Below, piece by piece: positions 1 through 10,639 of a stretch of 64,000 bases of DNA. Each line of letters opens with the position of its first letter. The stretch's first letter is position 1. Source of the stretch: Molossus alvarezi (Eukaryota; Chordata; Mammalia; Chiroptera; Molossidae); assembly GCA_037176705.1 (NCBI GenBank), contig CM073886.1:11864501-11928500 (forward strand), read 5' to 3'. The notes under the pieces are model-generated. The model did not search any database and had not been told where the DNA came from. It worked only from the letters and a program-made list of their open reading frames with translations. A program made the translations under genes and the position numbers.

Positions 1-659
1 TGAGTGACTGCAAGGTGAGGTATGAGGGCCATATGGGGCCTCAAGTTTGGGGCCAAAGATCTGGATTTATGTCTTGATCCTGTTACTTCTTGGTGGTTGA
101 CCTTGGAAAGCTCACTTAACTTTTCTGAGCATTGGTCTCCTCAGCTCCCTTAAAAGAAAAAGGACATTGGAACTCACCCTATAGGTCTCCTGTGAGGGCA
201 AAGCAAAGAATCACATGGGAGCTGAGACCACGCCTGGTACCCAGTAGGGGCTCAAAAATGCAAGCTGCTGGCGGAAGCAGCCTCAGCAGCACCCAAGTGG
301 CATCTCAGGTCTGTGGGGCAGATGCTGCCTTACCCACCCACTGCATCCCTGACATCTAAGACTGTGCCTGACACATCTTAGGTGCTCCATAAAAAACAGC
401 GATATGAATGAGTCGTTATGATGGGACTGTGAGTCCGATCTGTGATATTTCAGAAGGGAGGACCATGTCGAGAGAGGCTGGAGGATCCCACGGTCTCCTC
501 CACTCTCCAGAGGCCAGTGCCACATGCAGAGGGCACCACTGCAGTGCCCAGCCCCCCCGCCCACTGCCCACGGAGATTCTGAACACCCTGATTATGTTTC
601 TGTTCCCGCAATAATCCCGATCCTTATTCTCAAGTGGGAGCTGGGGCCATGGTCTTGAC
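1..659 (-). other. KATNIP intron, downstream part
   Basis: Intronic sequence 3' of the exon at 660-757. It is unique-looking and moderately GC-rich. I see no repeat family I can name and no further exon with matching phase and splice signals; the short ORFs here on both strands look like chance. Confidence 0.5.
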
Positions 660-757
660 CTGGTGCCATCCGCGGCGCTGGGCTTTGCTGGGGGCTGTCC
701 GTGAATCGCGTCTTAAAGCTTCTTCAGCTTCTCGAAACAGGGTTCTTCGTCCGCAAT
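660..757 (-). CDS. KATNIP: KATNIP N-terminal coding exon (third of three seen)
   Basis: This 98-nt exon has acceptor CATCTCTGGTGCAG (AG at 759-758). Its first two bases complete the G- codon of the preceding exon to Asp. The frame then reads CGRRTLFREAEEALRRDSRT and ends RRGWHQ at phase 0. The proposed donor is CAG|GTCAAG (GT at 659-658), which has C instead of A or G at intron position +3 and so is weaker than the other two. The segment is rich in Arg and Glu and is probably an amphipathic helix followed by a basic tail. Together the three exons give 345 nt, exactly 115 codons, without a stop. Another frame across this exon appears to end in a stop after FEKLKKL, but only the frame used here joins to the other exons. 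The next KATNIP exon is not within positions 1-659. Confidence 0.8.
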
Positions 758-839
758 CTGCACCAGAGATGAGGGAGGAGACTTGGTGAGGCACCGATGG
801 CAGGTTCACACTGATGGCAGCTGCGTAACTTACATTTAA

Positions 840-1005
840 ATCACGTCAGTGTGCCCACAATCCTACAGGTGGAGTTACCCACTGCAGCACCATTTGTAGC
901 AGCAAAGCATTAGAAAACAAGCTAAATGCCCAGCAAAAATGGAATGACAGTAACATGTGTAATACTGTACAGCCAGATGGAGCAGGTCTATATAAAAAGG
1001 AACCA
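840..1005 (+). mobile_element. Old L1 fragment (3' part of ORF2)
   Basis: The order GCAGCACCATTTGTAGCAGC ... AAGCTAAATGCCCAGC ... ATACTGTACAGCC follows the conserved L1 ORF2 3' region (compare 41650-41760 in this window). Heavily diverged, no intact frame. Confidence 0.55.
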
Positions 1006-1389
1006 TCTCCACGGTCTACAAGCAGGGTGCAGGAAGTGTGCACAACAGGCCAGCAGTAGTGGGAGAGAGGGGGGAGAGGAGAGATGTGTTGAATGAGTGA
1101 ACATACTTGGGCTGGTGGCCCAAGTACAGACTCCTGTTATCTGCCCTCCCTGAAACCTGGACTGGAAAGGCCTGCTTCCCTGAAGTAGCAGCAGCCAGCC
1201 AGACTCCTCCTCCTGAAAGCTAGGAAAGTTGGCCCATTTCCTCTTGGCCTGGGGACTAGGAAGCTCATGTTACAAGCTGAACTGCAACACTCCCAGGGAA
1301 GGTTTCAGGACATCCTTTCACCTTTTATCACCTTGTTTTGACTTTCACTGTCTATTACTGGCTTGGGATTTTACCATACCTGTGGTAAG

Positions 1390-1625
1390 AACACAAATCA
1401 AGATTACTGTGTGCCGGAAACTTTACATTTCTTATGCCATTTAACCTTCCTGGCAAGCCTGCAAGGTGGGCATGATTCCCATTTTACAGAAGAAGAAACT
1501 AAGGGTCAGAGAGGATCCAATTGCCAGAGGTCTCAGAGCTAGACAGTGGCAGGACAGAGTTCAAACCCAGCTCTGCCTCATTCTAACTCCCCTCCTTGTA
1601 ACTCGATAGCACACTGGTCTCTCAG
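1390..1625 (-). repeat. MIR SINE fragment
   Basis: Contains the MIR signature in reverse orientation: CCCATTTTACAGAAGAAGAAACT followed by a degraded CAGAG...AGCTAGACAGTGGCAGG...TTCAAACCCAG. Ancient and diverged. Confidence 0.7.
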
Positions 1626-1639
1626 GCAAAGCAGCCTGC

Positions 1640-1800
1640 TTTGAAGGGCACCCTGGCACCCTCAGCATAGGCACCCCCATTAGTCCCATTTTAAATATGA
1701 AGAAACAAAGGCACAGAAGACAAAACAGCTCTCCCAAAGAAATACAGCCACGTGGGACCTGCCTCCAGAGCACTGCCACATCCATCATTCAACCACCAAA
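1640..1800 (-). repeat. MIR SINE fragment
   Basis: Second MIR-like core (CCCATTTTAAATATGAAGAAACAAAGGCACAGA), directly following the previous one; diverged. Confidence 0.5.
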
Positions 1801-1944
1801 TCATGTGTGGAGCCTATGCTGGCCCACCACGGAGTTGGCTGCGCTCTATTCCTTCACAGACTTTCTGTGCTTTTATCATGGACATGTGACACTCGTTTAA
1901 AGTATGCAGGATGTGGGGTAACTAATTCAAAAATGAACAGTGGA

Positions 1945-2185
1945 GCCCTGGTCAGTTTGGCTCAGCATTGGCCTGAGGTCCAGAGAGACCCAGGTTCAGT
2001 TCTCACTAAGGGCACGTACCTCGGTTGCAGTTTGTCCCCGGCCCTGGTTGGTCGTGCGGATGGCAGCCACTTGATGTGTCCCTTTCACGTCCATGTTTCT
2101 CTCTCTCTCTCTTCCTCTCTCTCCCTCCCTCTCTATCTGAACAAAAAATAGAAAAATGTCCTCTGGTAAGGATAAAAAAAAAAAA
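1945..2185 (+). mobile_element. VES SINE
   Basis: tRNA-derived head (gccctggtcagtttggctc), B-box-like GGTTCAGTTCTC, polypyrimidine tract, and tail tgtcctctggtaaggat plus A-run. Part of the A-box region is deleted compared with other copies. Flanked by AACAGTGGA on both sides (a 9-bp TSD). Confidence 0.9.
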
Positions 2186-2382
2186 GAACAGTGGAATCAA
2201 ATCAGCTTAGGTCCCGAAGACAAGCCATTTCGAGTGAAAATTAGGTATAGTCAAAATCATCTTAGACATTTTCTTAAATTACAGGCACCTGAGAACAAGG
2301 AAATGTAAAAGCCAGGAATTTTCTGCTCTGGCCACCTTTGCCCTGGGGTAGTGGAGGCCAAGACTAGTTTGAAAAGAAATAA

Positions 2383-2610
2383 AGCCCTGGCCTGTTTTGC
2401 TCTGTGGTTAGAGCATTGGTCTGCGGACCAGAGAGTCCTGGGTTCGGTTCCCACTAAGGGTGCGTACCTCAGTTGCAGTTTATCCCCGGCAGCCACTTGA
2501 TGTGTCTCTCTCACATCAATGTTTCTCTCTCTTCCTCCCTCTCTCCCTCCCACGCTATCTGAAGATAAATGCAAAAATGTCCTCGGGTGAGGATAAAAAA
2601 ACAAAAAGGA
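2383..2610 (+). mobile_element. VES SINE
   Basis: Starts gccctggcctgttttgctc and ends in cctcgggtgaggat plus A-rich tail. About 25 bp of the central segment (between 'atccccggc' and 'agccacttg') is missing compared with the copy at 1945. It lies 87 bp from the 3' splice site of the KATNIP exon at 2697-2866. Confidence 0.9.
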
Positions 2611-2696
2611 TAGTTAATTTGGACAGGATAACCAGTTATTTGCATGTTCCTAGTTACTAGCAGAACTGCAGCTGGCCTGCACGGGCCTGTGCTCAC

Positions 2697-2866
2697 CATG
2701 TGTCCCCTCGGCGAGCGAGGCACTTCTGGAGGAGATGGTGTGGACGGCTCTCCGTGGCGCCGCCTTCAGCTCCGAGTTGGCCCCATTGACATAGACAGAG
2801 AAGCCCTGCTCCAAGTGCTCTAGTCTCAATTGCAGGGGGTCTTTGGTTTTCAAATGCTTTAATATC
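2697..2866 (-). CDS. KATNIP: KATNIP N-terminal coding exon (second of three seen)
   Basis: This 170-nt exon has acceptor TCTTCCAG (AG at 2868-2867) and donor CATG|GTGAGC (GT at 2696-2695). Its first base completes the CG- codon left open by the 10555-10631 exon, giving Arg and the continuous stretch RNRILKHLKTKDPLQL. It continues through LEHLEQGFSVYVNGANSEL to a basic, Ser-rich tail (SSRSASLAEGTH) and ends one base into a codon. The first part is predicted helix and the end is probably disordered. No known catalytic motif is visible, which fits a scaffold-type ciliary protein. The intron to the previous exon is about 7.7 kb. The phase match and readable frame make a chance ORF very unlikely; the gene name rests on recognising the sequence. 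Confidence 0.85.
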
Positions 2867-4544
2867 CTGGAAGAGAAATGATTGCTTGATCCCCAGTATA
2901 TGAGCCTGAGCCACCGCCCACCCCCACGCAGGGACAGAATTGCTGCTCTGATCATCAGAGACTGGGTGGCGGGCCCCCAGCTGCTCGCCTACAAACAGCC
3001 TCTAAGAAGCCCATTACACACAGAGGGAAGCAGCCGGGGAAAGACTGTTTCGGGCCCTGCAGGGGTGTTTCTGATTTCATTCTGGGGCTCAAACGTGCGC
3101 TCATTAGCAACAAACAAAGGCACATGTCCTTGCTCCACGTGGCTGAGACAGAAAGCAGGCGTGTACACTGCTACCATACAACCTGGGCCTCCAGGGACAG
3201 CCCCAGCGCCGTCATCGCGACTCTGTGTGGACAGAGGCACTTAGTTCAGTGTGTAAGCAAGCCATAGTTTAGGATATAAGCCTTTGTGAGAGAAATTTCA
3301 CATAACACACCAACAAATCAGAAACCCTTCGGCAGACCAGGCAGACTGATTTTTTGCTTCAGTAAATAAATGTGCTCTCAAATACTCACCCTGATATCTC
3401 AACTGTCATCATTTTATATTCTGATGCAGTTAAAAATACACCAGTGCAGGCTTTTGTTTAAGATTAATGATGTGATCATCACACTCATAGGCTGAAGGGT
3501 CTTGGCCCGAGCACGGCCGGGTCTCCAGGTCAGCCTTCTCCAAAGCCCAGCCTCATCCCAGGGTCAGTCCTTTCCCCACTCATTGCCACAGACGGTGTGC
3601 AGTGTCCCCTCTGGCCTCTCCAGAGCTGCTCCCGTGTGACGCCAAAGCCATCAGTATCATTACAAACACCTTCCTGTGTACCCCATATCCATATCCACCA
3701 GACTTACTTCCGCACAAGAAGAAATACAGACAACCAACCAACATGGCAGCAGGATGCATCCTCTTTCCTCAGTGATTAGATAACTTCCTCCCAAATCAGT
3801 GAAATGTATTTTAGAAAATAACAGTAATCACATACAGGGTGTACCATAGGCTGACCTCTGCTCTAAATGCTTTACATCAACAGTCAAGTTGCATTATTCT
3901 TGGTGGCTCCATGCAACGTTGCTGCAGACACTGCACTAGTGAACGGTGAGCCAGAGCTCCTAGGGGAAACACAGGATTCGGTTCCTGCGGGCCTCTGGCC
4001 CACGTTTTCACCAGCTGATCAATACATAACCTTGGTGTATGTGTGTTTCTGCAGAAAGGCACCTTAATTTAATATAGAGTTCATTAATGAACACTGAACT
4101 CATGGCCAGCAGCACTCTAACTCACGCCTGAATAAAGCTTACCTAACAGGTGTATTTCCTCTGTAAGAAACATCACAGCCTTCTCACACTTAGCAACACC
4201 ACAGAGCACTTCAGCGCTATGCCTGTGGCCCGTTCAAACAGCAGGATCGCCAACAAAAAGCACAAGAATGCGAAAAACATGGTCTTCAGTATGCCTCGGA
4301 AAGGATCCTGTTTACGTGTGGGTGCTGACACCAGACAGCAGTGTCGCCTTCTTCTACCCCTCTGCTGAGAATGTGCCCGTGTCAGGCAACTAAAATTTTT
4401 TGCCGCTCTGCAAATGTCTTTGAATGACTATGAAAACGCTGAAAGTATTGATTTTGGAGTTGCAAATAAATTCTAGTGAGCAGATGAATTCACAAATATG
4501 GAATACTGAATACTGTGAGCAATGCAGATGGGCATAACCATCCA

Positions 4545-4690
4545 CGGGGTAACTGCATTTATTATCCCCATTTACTAGATAAGGAAATTGAGGCACAGAG
4601 AAGTTAAGTAACTGGCCCAAGGTCACACAGCTAGTATGGTTGCGGGACTAGGGTGCAAACTTAAGCAATTTGGCTCCAGAGCCTTCACCA
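4545..4690 (-). repeat. MIR SINE
   Basis: Good match to the reverse MIR core: attatccccatttactagat, gaggcacagagaagttaagt, then ggtcacacagctag. Confidence 0.85.
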
Positions 4691-5010
4691 CAACAAAGAC
4701 AAATTCTCGAGCAAGTGAAATGATATTGAAACTGGCAAAACTTGGACTTCAGTGATAACTCACAGAACCTTCTCAGAAGTAATATAAAAATATAAAAATG
4801 CCATATGTTTGGTCTTTGTTCAGTGACTACATTCAGGCGAAGTGTTCCTGATCAGTTATAACCGAGCCCTGAAAGCAACCTGGATGTCCACCAGGAAAGC
4901 GGAACCTGGGCTCTCATGTGGCCACTCTAATTATGAAGAATCTGTCAAATATGGGGAGTAGTTTGGGATCTGTTAACGGGGGGTGACAATGGCAGAATAA
5001 AATGGTACAT

Positions 5011-5162
5011 GCACTGGCTCAGCAGTTAATGTTGCCCTGTGGACCAGAGGGTCGTGGGTTCGATTCCTGGTCAAGGGCACATACCTGGGTTGCGAGTTCA
5101 ATCCCTGGCCCTGGTCAGGGTCATACGGGAAGCAACCAATCAGTGTCTCTCTCACACTGATG

Positions 5163-5198
<36 letters not shown>

Positions 5199-5286
5199 CC
5201 CCTTCCTCCCTCCCTCCTTTCTTCCTCTCTTCTACTCTATCTAAAATTCAATGGGAAAATATCCTCAGGTGAGGATTAACAACAAC
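5011..5286 (+). mobile_element. VES SINE with expanded (CT)n
   Basis: tRNA head truncated at its very start (gcactggctcagcagttaat). The middle has a pure CT run at about 5168-5194 and the tail is tatcctcaggtgaggatt. Perfect 12-bp TSD AAAATGGTACAT at 4999-5010 and 5287-5298. Confidence 0.92.
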
Positions 5287-7139
5287 AAAATGGTACATAT
5301 GTGGTTAAGTGCAAAGTTGGAACAAAGTGTTTGTGGACCCGGAATGAAAGGGGATAAATGTAAAAATTAAATCAGTTGTTAAGGCAGGGTGGTGGCATTA
5401 TGGGTGATTTCTTTGTTTTTAAATGTTTCTTGAGCTGCTGCTACATCCATCTTCTCAACCACCGTGGCAGGAACATTCATTACAGACTGCTTATCTGTTG
5501 CCAGTCTCGGAAGTCTGGGAGATGCCTGGCTGTGGGGCAACAACACCGAACAGAAGGAAAACACAAGTAACTAAGAGACAATTTCCAAACACAGCAATAG
5601 CCGCACTTGCTGGAGCAAACACCCACAGGGCTCCCTCGGAGGGCACCAGCAGCCAGGCAGAGGACGCAGGGAACCCGTGGCCTGGGAGGCCCCAGCGTGA
5701 GGGGGGTAGGAACCTGGCCGCCTGGCAGAGAGTGCCTGCCTCAACTTCCCTCTGGAGACAGCCCTGTCTCCTGATGCGACCGTAATGGCTACGAGGCATC
5801 CCATTCCCCAGGATCGGGCTGGCCTCCACGTGGGCCTCTCTTTAAGCAGGATGACTTATGAAAACGTGGATTTATGAAGCTGATAAATGAGGAGATGATT
5901 ATTCAAACTGGAATCACGAAAGGAACTCCTCCGCTGCAGCTGAGCACATCAGTAATATTCACATGGATCAAGGGAAAATGGCTTTAACAACATCAACAGC
6001 TGCCCCAGGCGAAGGGGACTGGAAAGGGAGACTGAGTCCTGGCCCGAGGGGAAGGGGCAGCCGCTGCCTCTGCTGCCAGTCACTCTGCCTTCTTAGGTTT
6101 GGTCTGTCTCCTGACAGGTGCCCATCTTCACAGCACAGTATCTGAGGGCCTTACTCTCCCACCACCAGACCCGAGCCCCGGGCCTGGGGTCCCGCTGAGT
6201 ACGGGAACCGGAGGAACGCTCTCCAGACCTTTTCTGGAACAAGTGGCCCCGGGAGCTCTGGGTCTAGCGAGGAGAGGAGGTGCAGGTGCTTCCTAGCAGC
6301 CACCGTGTACCCCACGCACAGCGCAGGCACCATTTCCATTTCAGCCCATGCAGGAGACGGAGTAGAGACAAGGTGTCAGGAGGGAGTGACAGGGAACATG
6401 ACACGCTTGGCAGCAGGGACCCGGAGGTGAGGGCTCGGCCGAGCTCCGAGTGGGCAGTGCACTAGCTGGGACGGCGCGGGACTGGGCTCTCCGGTCTCCG
6501 AGCGCCGAGGCTGCTGAGGACTAGCCACGTGGCTCCCCCCCGACCTCAGTTACCCAAAGGGTCCACTGAGGGTTCGCTGAGCATCAGGCATTCAAGGACT
6601 ACCTGGATGTCGGCTCAGGAGAAGGCATGTCTAACAGTAAAATGATGAAGATGATGAAGACGTCACGCTTGGGTGGTGGGCTCACCATAGACCTTCAAGT
6701 ACCTCGTTTCGCTCCATCCTTCCTGGCCCTGGGATTTAAGTCCTCCCATTGGCCTGTTCACAGATGAACGTGCCCAAGGTCAGAGAGTCCAGGAAGCAGC
6801 CAGGACTTGATCTCCCGTCTGCAAGGCTCCAGAGCTGTCTCCCAGCCGCCCATTAAGCTGTTTCTTGTCTCTACCAGGTTTCACGCCACAGGGGTTCTGA
6901 GCAAGGAGGGTTCGGAGGAGGAGCAGTGGCTCCCAGCGAGGGGTGACTGGGGTGCTGGCGCTGGAGGCCAGCCTTGAAGCATGGAGAAGCAGAGAGCAAA
7001 TGGTCAAGAAGCCGGCCGTTTCTTCCAGAACCTGGGTGGCCTGCGGGCTCTGGTACTGGTTCTCAAGGATGTCCCTGCCCAGTGCGTGTGGATAGAGGGA
7101 CCAGGTGTGGAGGACGAAGGTCTGTAATGGGGGCTCTGC

Positions 7140-7245
7140 CATCTCCCCAGTTGTGTGACCTGAGGCAAGTCCCTCGGTTTCCTCTTCTGTAAACCGAGAC
7201 TAAGAATGCCTCCCCCTCTGGGTTGTCATGGGGATGGAATGGGAG
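7140..7245 (+). repeat. MIR SINE
   Basis: Direct-orientation MIR core: tgtgtgacctgaggcaagtc, tcggtttcctcttctgtaaa, then a gttgtcatggggatgga segment. Confidence 0.75.
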
Positions 7246-8334
7246 ACCAGGCTGCAGCTCCAGCCCAGAGACCGCCCGTGAGCAGCCTCCACGGCATGCT
7301 GGCTCTCCCCTTCCTCCTTTCCGCCTGCATCTCCTCGAGGCAATGGGTTCATCTCGCACACGGGCAGGTTTTCCTATAAGTTTCCTCGAAGACCTTTTCC
7401 AAAAAGCGTCTACTACTCCTGCTGGACTCCTGGCCCTGGCCCAATCTCCACAATTGAGAGTGTACGTTCCAGCCCCCTGGCTGTTAGCGCTTCAGTCCCT
7501 CCTCACACCTCAGCCCTCTGGTCGCTCTGCGCTTTCGTGAGTCCTGTTGGCATGACTACGTCTTCCAGGGAGGCGAGTGACCAGAACCACCACCCGTCCT
7601 CTGGGAGGGCTAGCAGGTGAGCAGGGCTGCCACGTCTCCCCAGCCTTCCCTGGGCCTCTCCTGGAGCACAGGATGGCTTTCTGCTTCTGGCACAGTTACA
7701 GTGGCCTGGTGCTCACTTGCCAAGGCCGGGGAGTTCCTCAGGACCAGGGCTGTGCGGCAGACACCTGTGCTTCTGCCTGCCCTGCACCTCTGCCCCATCT
7801 CCAATCACAGCTCTCCAGAGTCCCCTCTTCCTCCGTGGTTCCCTGCTCAAACCACCCCTCACTCCACCCCAGCTCAACAGGTGGCCAAGCAGTGGCCATG
7901 CCACCTCCCCAGGCAAAGGGGGTGAAAATGGGACCCCAGCCTGACCAGCGGGAGCCCTTATCAGCACTTCTGTGGAACTATTAGGAAGAAAGCTCTCTCC
8001 CTCTTGAGGTAGGATGTAGATGGGGTTTCCAGCGCCGCCCCGAGGGAAGCACCGCCAGAGATGACTCCTGAGAACGCCCCCGGTGACCACTGCACACCCC
8101 TTCTCAAGTCACGAGGCCGCCCGGACAGCAGCCTGGGTCTTCGTCTCCCTTTACGCACAGTGTAAGCTCAGAGGCCGGGTCCCTACCCAGTCAGATGACT
8201 AGATTTCCAAGTAAACTGCAGTTTATTCCCGCAAAGTCCCTCCGTAATGGACTCAGGGCCACTGGCTACCCTGGCGGGTTTCTCTTCTCCTGATTATCAG
8301 TGACAATGTCAAACAAAACATAACTGAGAAAGTA

Positions 8335-8475
8335 CAGCCCAGCTCCACCACCTCCTGGTTACGTGACCTTGGGCATACTGTACACTGCTATGGGTCTCCA
8401 CTTCCTTGTCTTAAAATGGGTACAAGAACCATTTCTGCTTCATCGGGTAGGTAGTGTGCAGGTAAAATGAAATGA
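8335..8475 (+). repeat. MIR SINE
   Basis: Direct-orientation MIR: ttacgtgaccttgggcatac, then ccttgtcttaaaatgggtac. Diverged. Confidence 0.65.
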
Positions 8476-8532
8476 TGCTGGGGGCAAGGCGCGTGGCAAG
8501 AGGCTGGCACTCCAGAAAAGAAGCCTTTATTT

Positions 8533-8779
8533 ATTTTTTTTATCCTCACCCAAGGACATTTTTCCATTTTTTGTTCAGATAGAGAGGGAGGGAGAGAGAG
8601 AAAAAGAGAGAGAGCGAAACATCGACGTGAAAGGGACACATCGAGTGGCTGCCACCTGCACGACCAACCAGGGCCAGGGACGCACTGCAACCGAGGTACA
8701 CGCCCTTAGCGGGAACCGAACCCGGGTATCTCGGGACCGCAGGCCGACGCTCTAACCGCTGAGCCAAACCGACCAGGGC
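8533..8779 (-). mobile_element. VES SINE
   Basis: Reverse copy: tatcctcacccaaggacatt at one end and ctgagccaaaccgaccaggg at the other. Young-looking, complete from head to tail. Confidence 0.92.
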
Positions 8780-10554
8780 AAAGGTGACTTTAAAATACCA
8801 CCTGATGACAGCTCAGGTGCACTCCTCTCTACATATGTCTCCACTTGGAGGTGTTTCTTTTTAGTTCCACCTTCTAATGTCCTGTCATCAAGCCAGCTCC
8901 CTCTTGGTGACAACACCTCCGCCCCCCGCCCCAAACTGTATGGCAGTTCAGGTTTGATCTGTTTTTTAATTGCCTCTGTGCTGCAACCTTGTCACTGGAT
9001 ACTCTCCTACACGCTGTATCGGCTGGTACCTCTTTGATCATGCACTTATTGATCCCCGATTAATAAGGTGCAATTTGCTCACATGACACTCTCCTCCCAG
9101 AGAAATCACAGATATTTGATTAAATAATCACCCAGGTGTCCGGGGGCACCATCCAGCCTGTCAGAAACCGAATAAAACCAATCTGCTCCATGGCACTCGT
9201 GATGGTAAAACACCCACACTGAGCTAATGAGCACCAGCTCCCACTCCTCTGGCTGGAGGTGGTCCGGGGCTGGAGGAAGATGGGCTCAGAGGACAGTGCC
9301 TTCAGCAAAGCAGGCGCTTCTGGCTGGTCCTGGGGAGCTTCCAGTTCAGAGGTTCTCCAATGGGGAGGTAAGCCTCACCAAGGGCATCTGGAAATGTGGG
9401 CAGGTGCTGTTGTCATAGATACTGGAGGTCTTAGTGGAATTTAGGAAAGGCGCCAGTGGGCAGGAAACTAAACTCCTACAACACGTGGGACTATCTTGCA
9501 CATAAAAACCTGTCCCATGCGACATGTCACCAGGACCCCAAGTGACAAGCACCAGGAGTCCAGCCAGTCAGCGAAGGGCTGACTCCACGTCCAGGATAAC
9601 AACCCCTACCTATCTGGCCCGCAGGACGCCAAGTTCATTTCCACAACACAAAGGCCCAAATTAGCACTCAATCCTCCCCTCCGGCAGGTCTACATTTGTT
9701 TGGTGCTTTCATTGGAATCCATTACTAACATTTTAAAATACAGGCGGTTTCACAACACAAACCCAGGTTTCCAGCTTCTCTGGCAACCTTGGAGGCCATG
9801 GACCCTGGGCCTGTGTTCCCATAACAACTGTTCTGAGCCGAGCAGCTTGCACGTGAAGATTCCGGTGCCCACTCGCCTCACTGAGCAGCCTCGAGTGCCG
9901 CCTGGCCCCTCCCAGCTGAGTGCCCGGCCCCAGACCTGAAGTCAAACCAGTGAACTGACAGTGAACTTCCGCAGCCTTGCAAACTTGCGCAGCACTGAGA
10001 ACACGACACGATGCCTCTTTCAAACCAGACCACACTGCTTTGACCGAGGTCACTAAACACTGCGTCCATCTACTGCTGGCTTTTTCAAGAACCAGCACTC
10101 CAGAGTCAAAATCCACACTGACTTAACTTTAAATGACATGTGGACCAACCTCAAACACAATGTAAAATGACTCCACCTTTACATAACAAAGCCTGATTAG
10201 GGTCTCAGATTTCCAAGGGCCAGCACAGCCTGGAAGATCACAGACTGGTTCCTAAGGCCACAAATACATAGGCCCTGCCAAGTTCTAGCTTTTCATGACA
10301 AACATACCTCCTCCCAGAACAGAAACCGGGAGGCAAGAGGCGGCACCTACATGTTGAGCAGTTTGCTACAGCTCAATCAAAAGCTGCAATTAAATCAGCA
10401 AGTGGAGAAACAAGAGCTGGCACTGCAGATAATATTCCCAGCCTCTGAGTGGAGGTGACTGCATCCTATTCCTATGTGAACCAGGGCCTGCACGCTGTTA
10501 ATACATTTAAATAGGGTTTTTATTAAGGGCTACACGCGAGCGGCTTTGTCTTAC

Positions 10555-10631
10555 CGGTTCCTCTGCTGGAGCAATATTAAATACTCATCATGTTTCTCAT
10601 CAAAGTCTGTCACCATGTCCTTAGTGTAACC
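10555..10631 (-). CDS. KATNIP: KATNIP N-terminal coding exon (first of three seen)
   Basis: This 77-nt internal exon follows a pyrimidine-rich tract ending in TTTCAG (AG at 10633-10632) and is followed by donor CG|GTAAGAC (GT at 10554-10553). It starts at codon phase 0 and ends two bases into a codon. The translation is charged and helical, starting GYTKDMVTDFDEKHDEYL and continuing to QQRNR. I recognise the DEKHDEYLILLQQRNR block as KATNIP (KIAA0556). Known from the family: KATNIP is a roughly 1,600-residue basal-body and microtubule-associated protein that interacts with katanin, and its loss causes Joubert syndrome 26 in humans. The exon has an internal ATG (codon 6), but the good acceptor and open upstream frame suggest translation begins in an earlier exon that I could not find. 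The assignment is from memory, strengthened by joining to the next two exons. Confidence 0.8.
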
Positions 10632-10639
10632 CTGAAATG

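Larger units (their letters stand above)
758..2696 (-). other. KATNIP intron (about 1.9 kb)
   Basis: Intron between two KATNIP exons, bounded by GT (2696-2695) and AG (759-758). It holds an old L1 remnant, two MIR fragments and two VES SINEs in antisense orientation to the gene. The rest, about 1050-1390 and 1800-1940, shows nothing recognisable. Confidence 0.75.
2867..10554 (-). other. KATNIP intron (about 7.7 kb)
   Basis: Intron bounded by GT at 10554-10553 and AG at 2868-2867. It contains two VES SINEs (5011-5286, 8533-8779) and MIR fragments. The stretches 2870-4540, 5300-7140, 7250-8330 and 8780-10550 hold nothing I can identify beyond ordinary GC-variable intronic DNA. The GC-rich part around 5600-7900 gives many spurious ORFs on both strands. 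Confidence 0.7.

Noticed and set aside
706..757. Terminal exon ending in FEKLKKL-stop
   Set aside because: That frame does not match the phase left by the preceding exon at 2697-2866; the alternative frame stays open to a donor and continues the KATNIP sequence.
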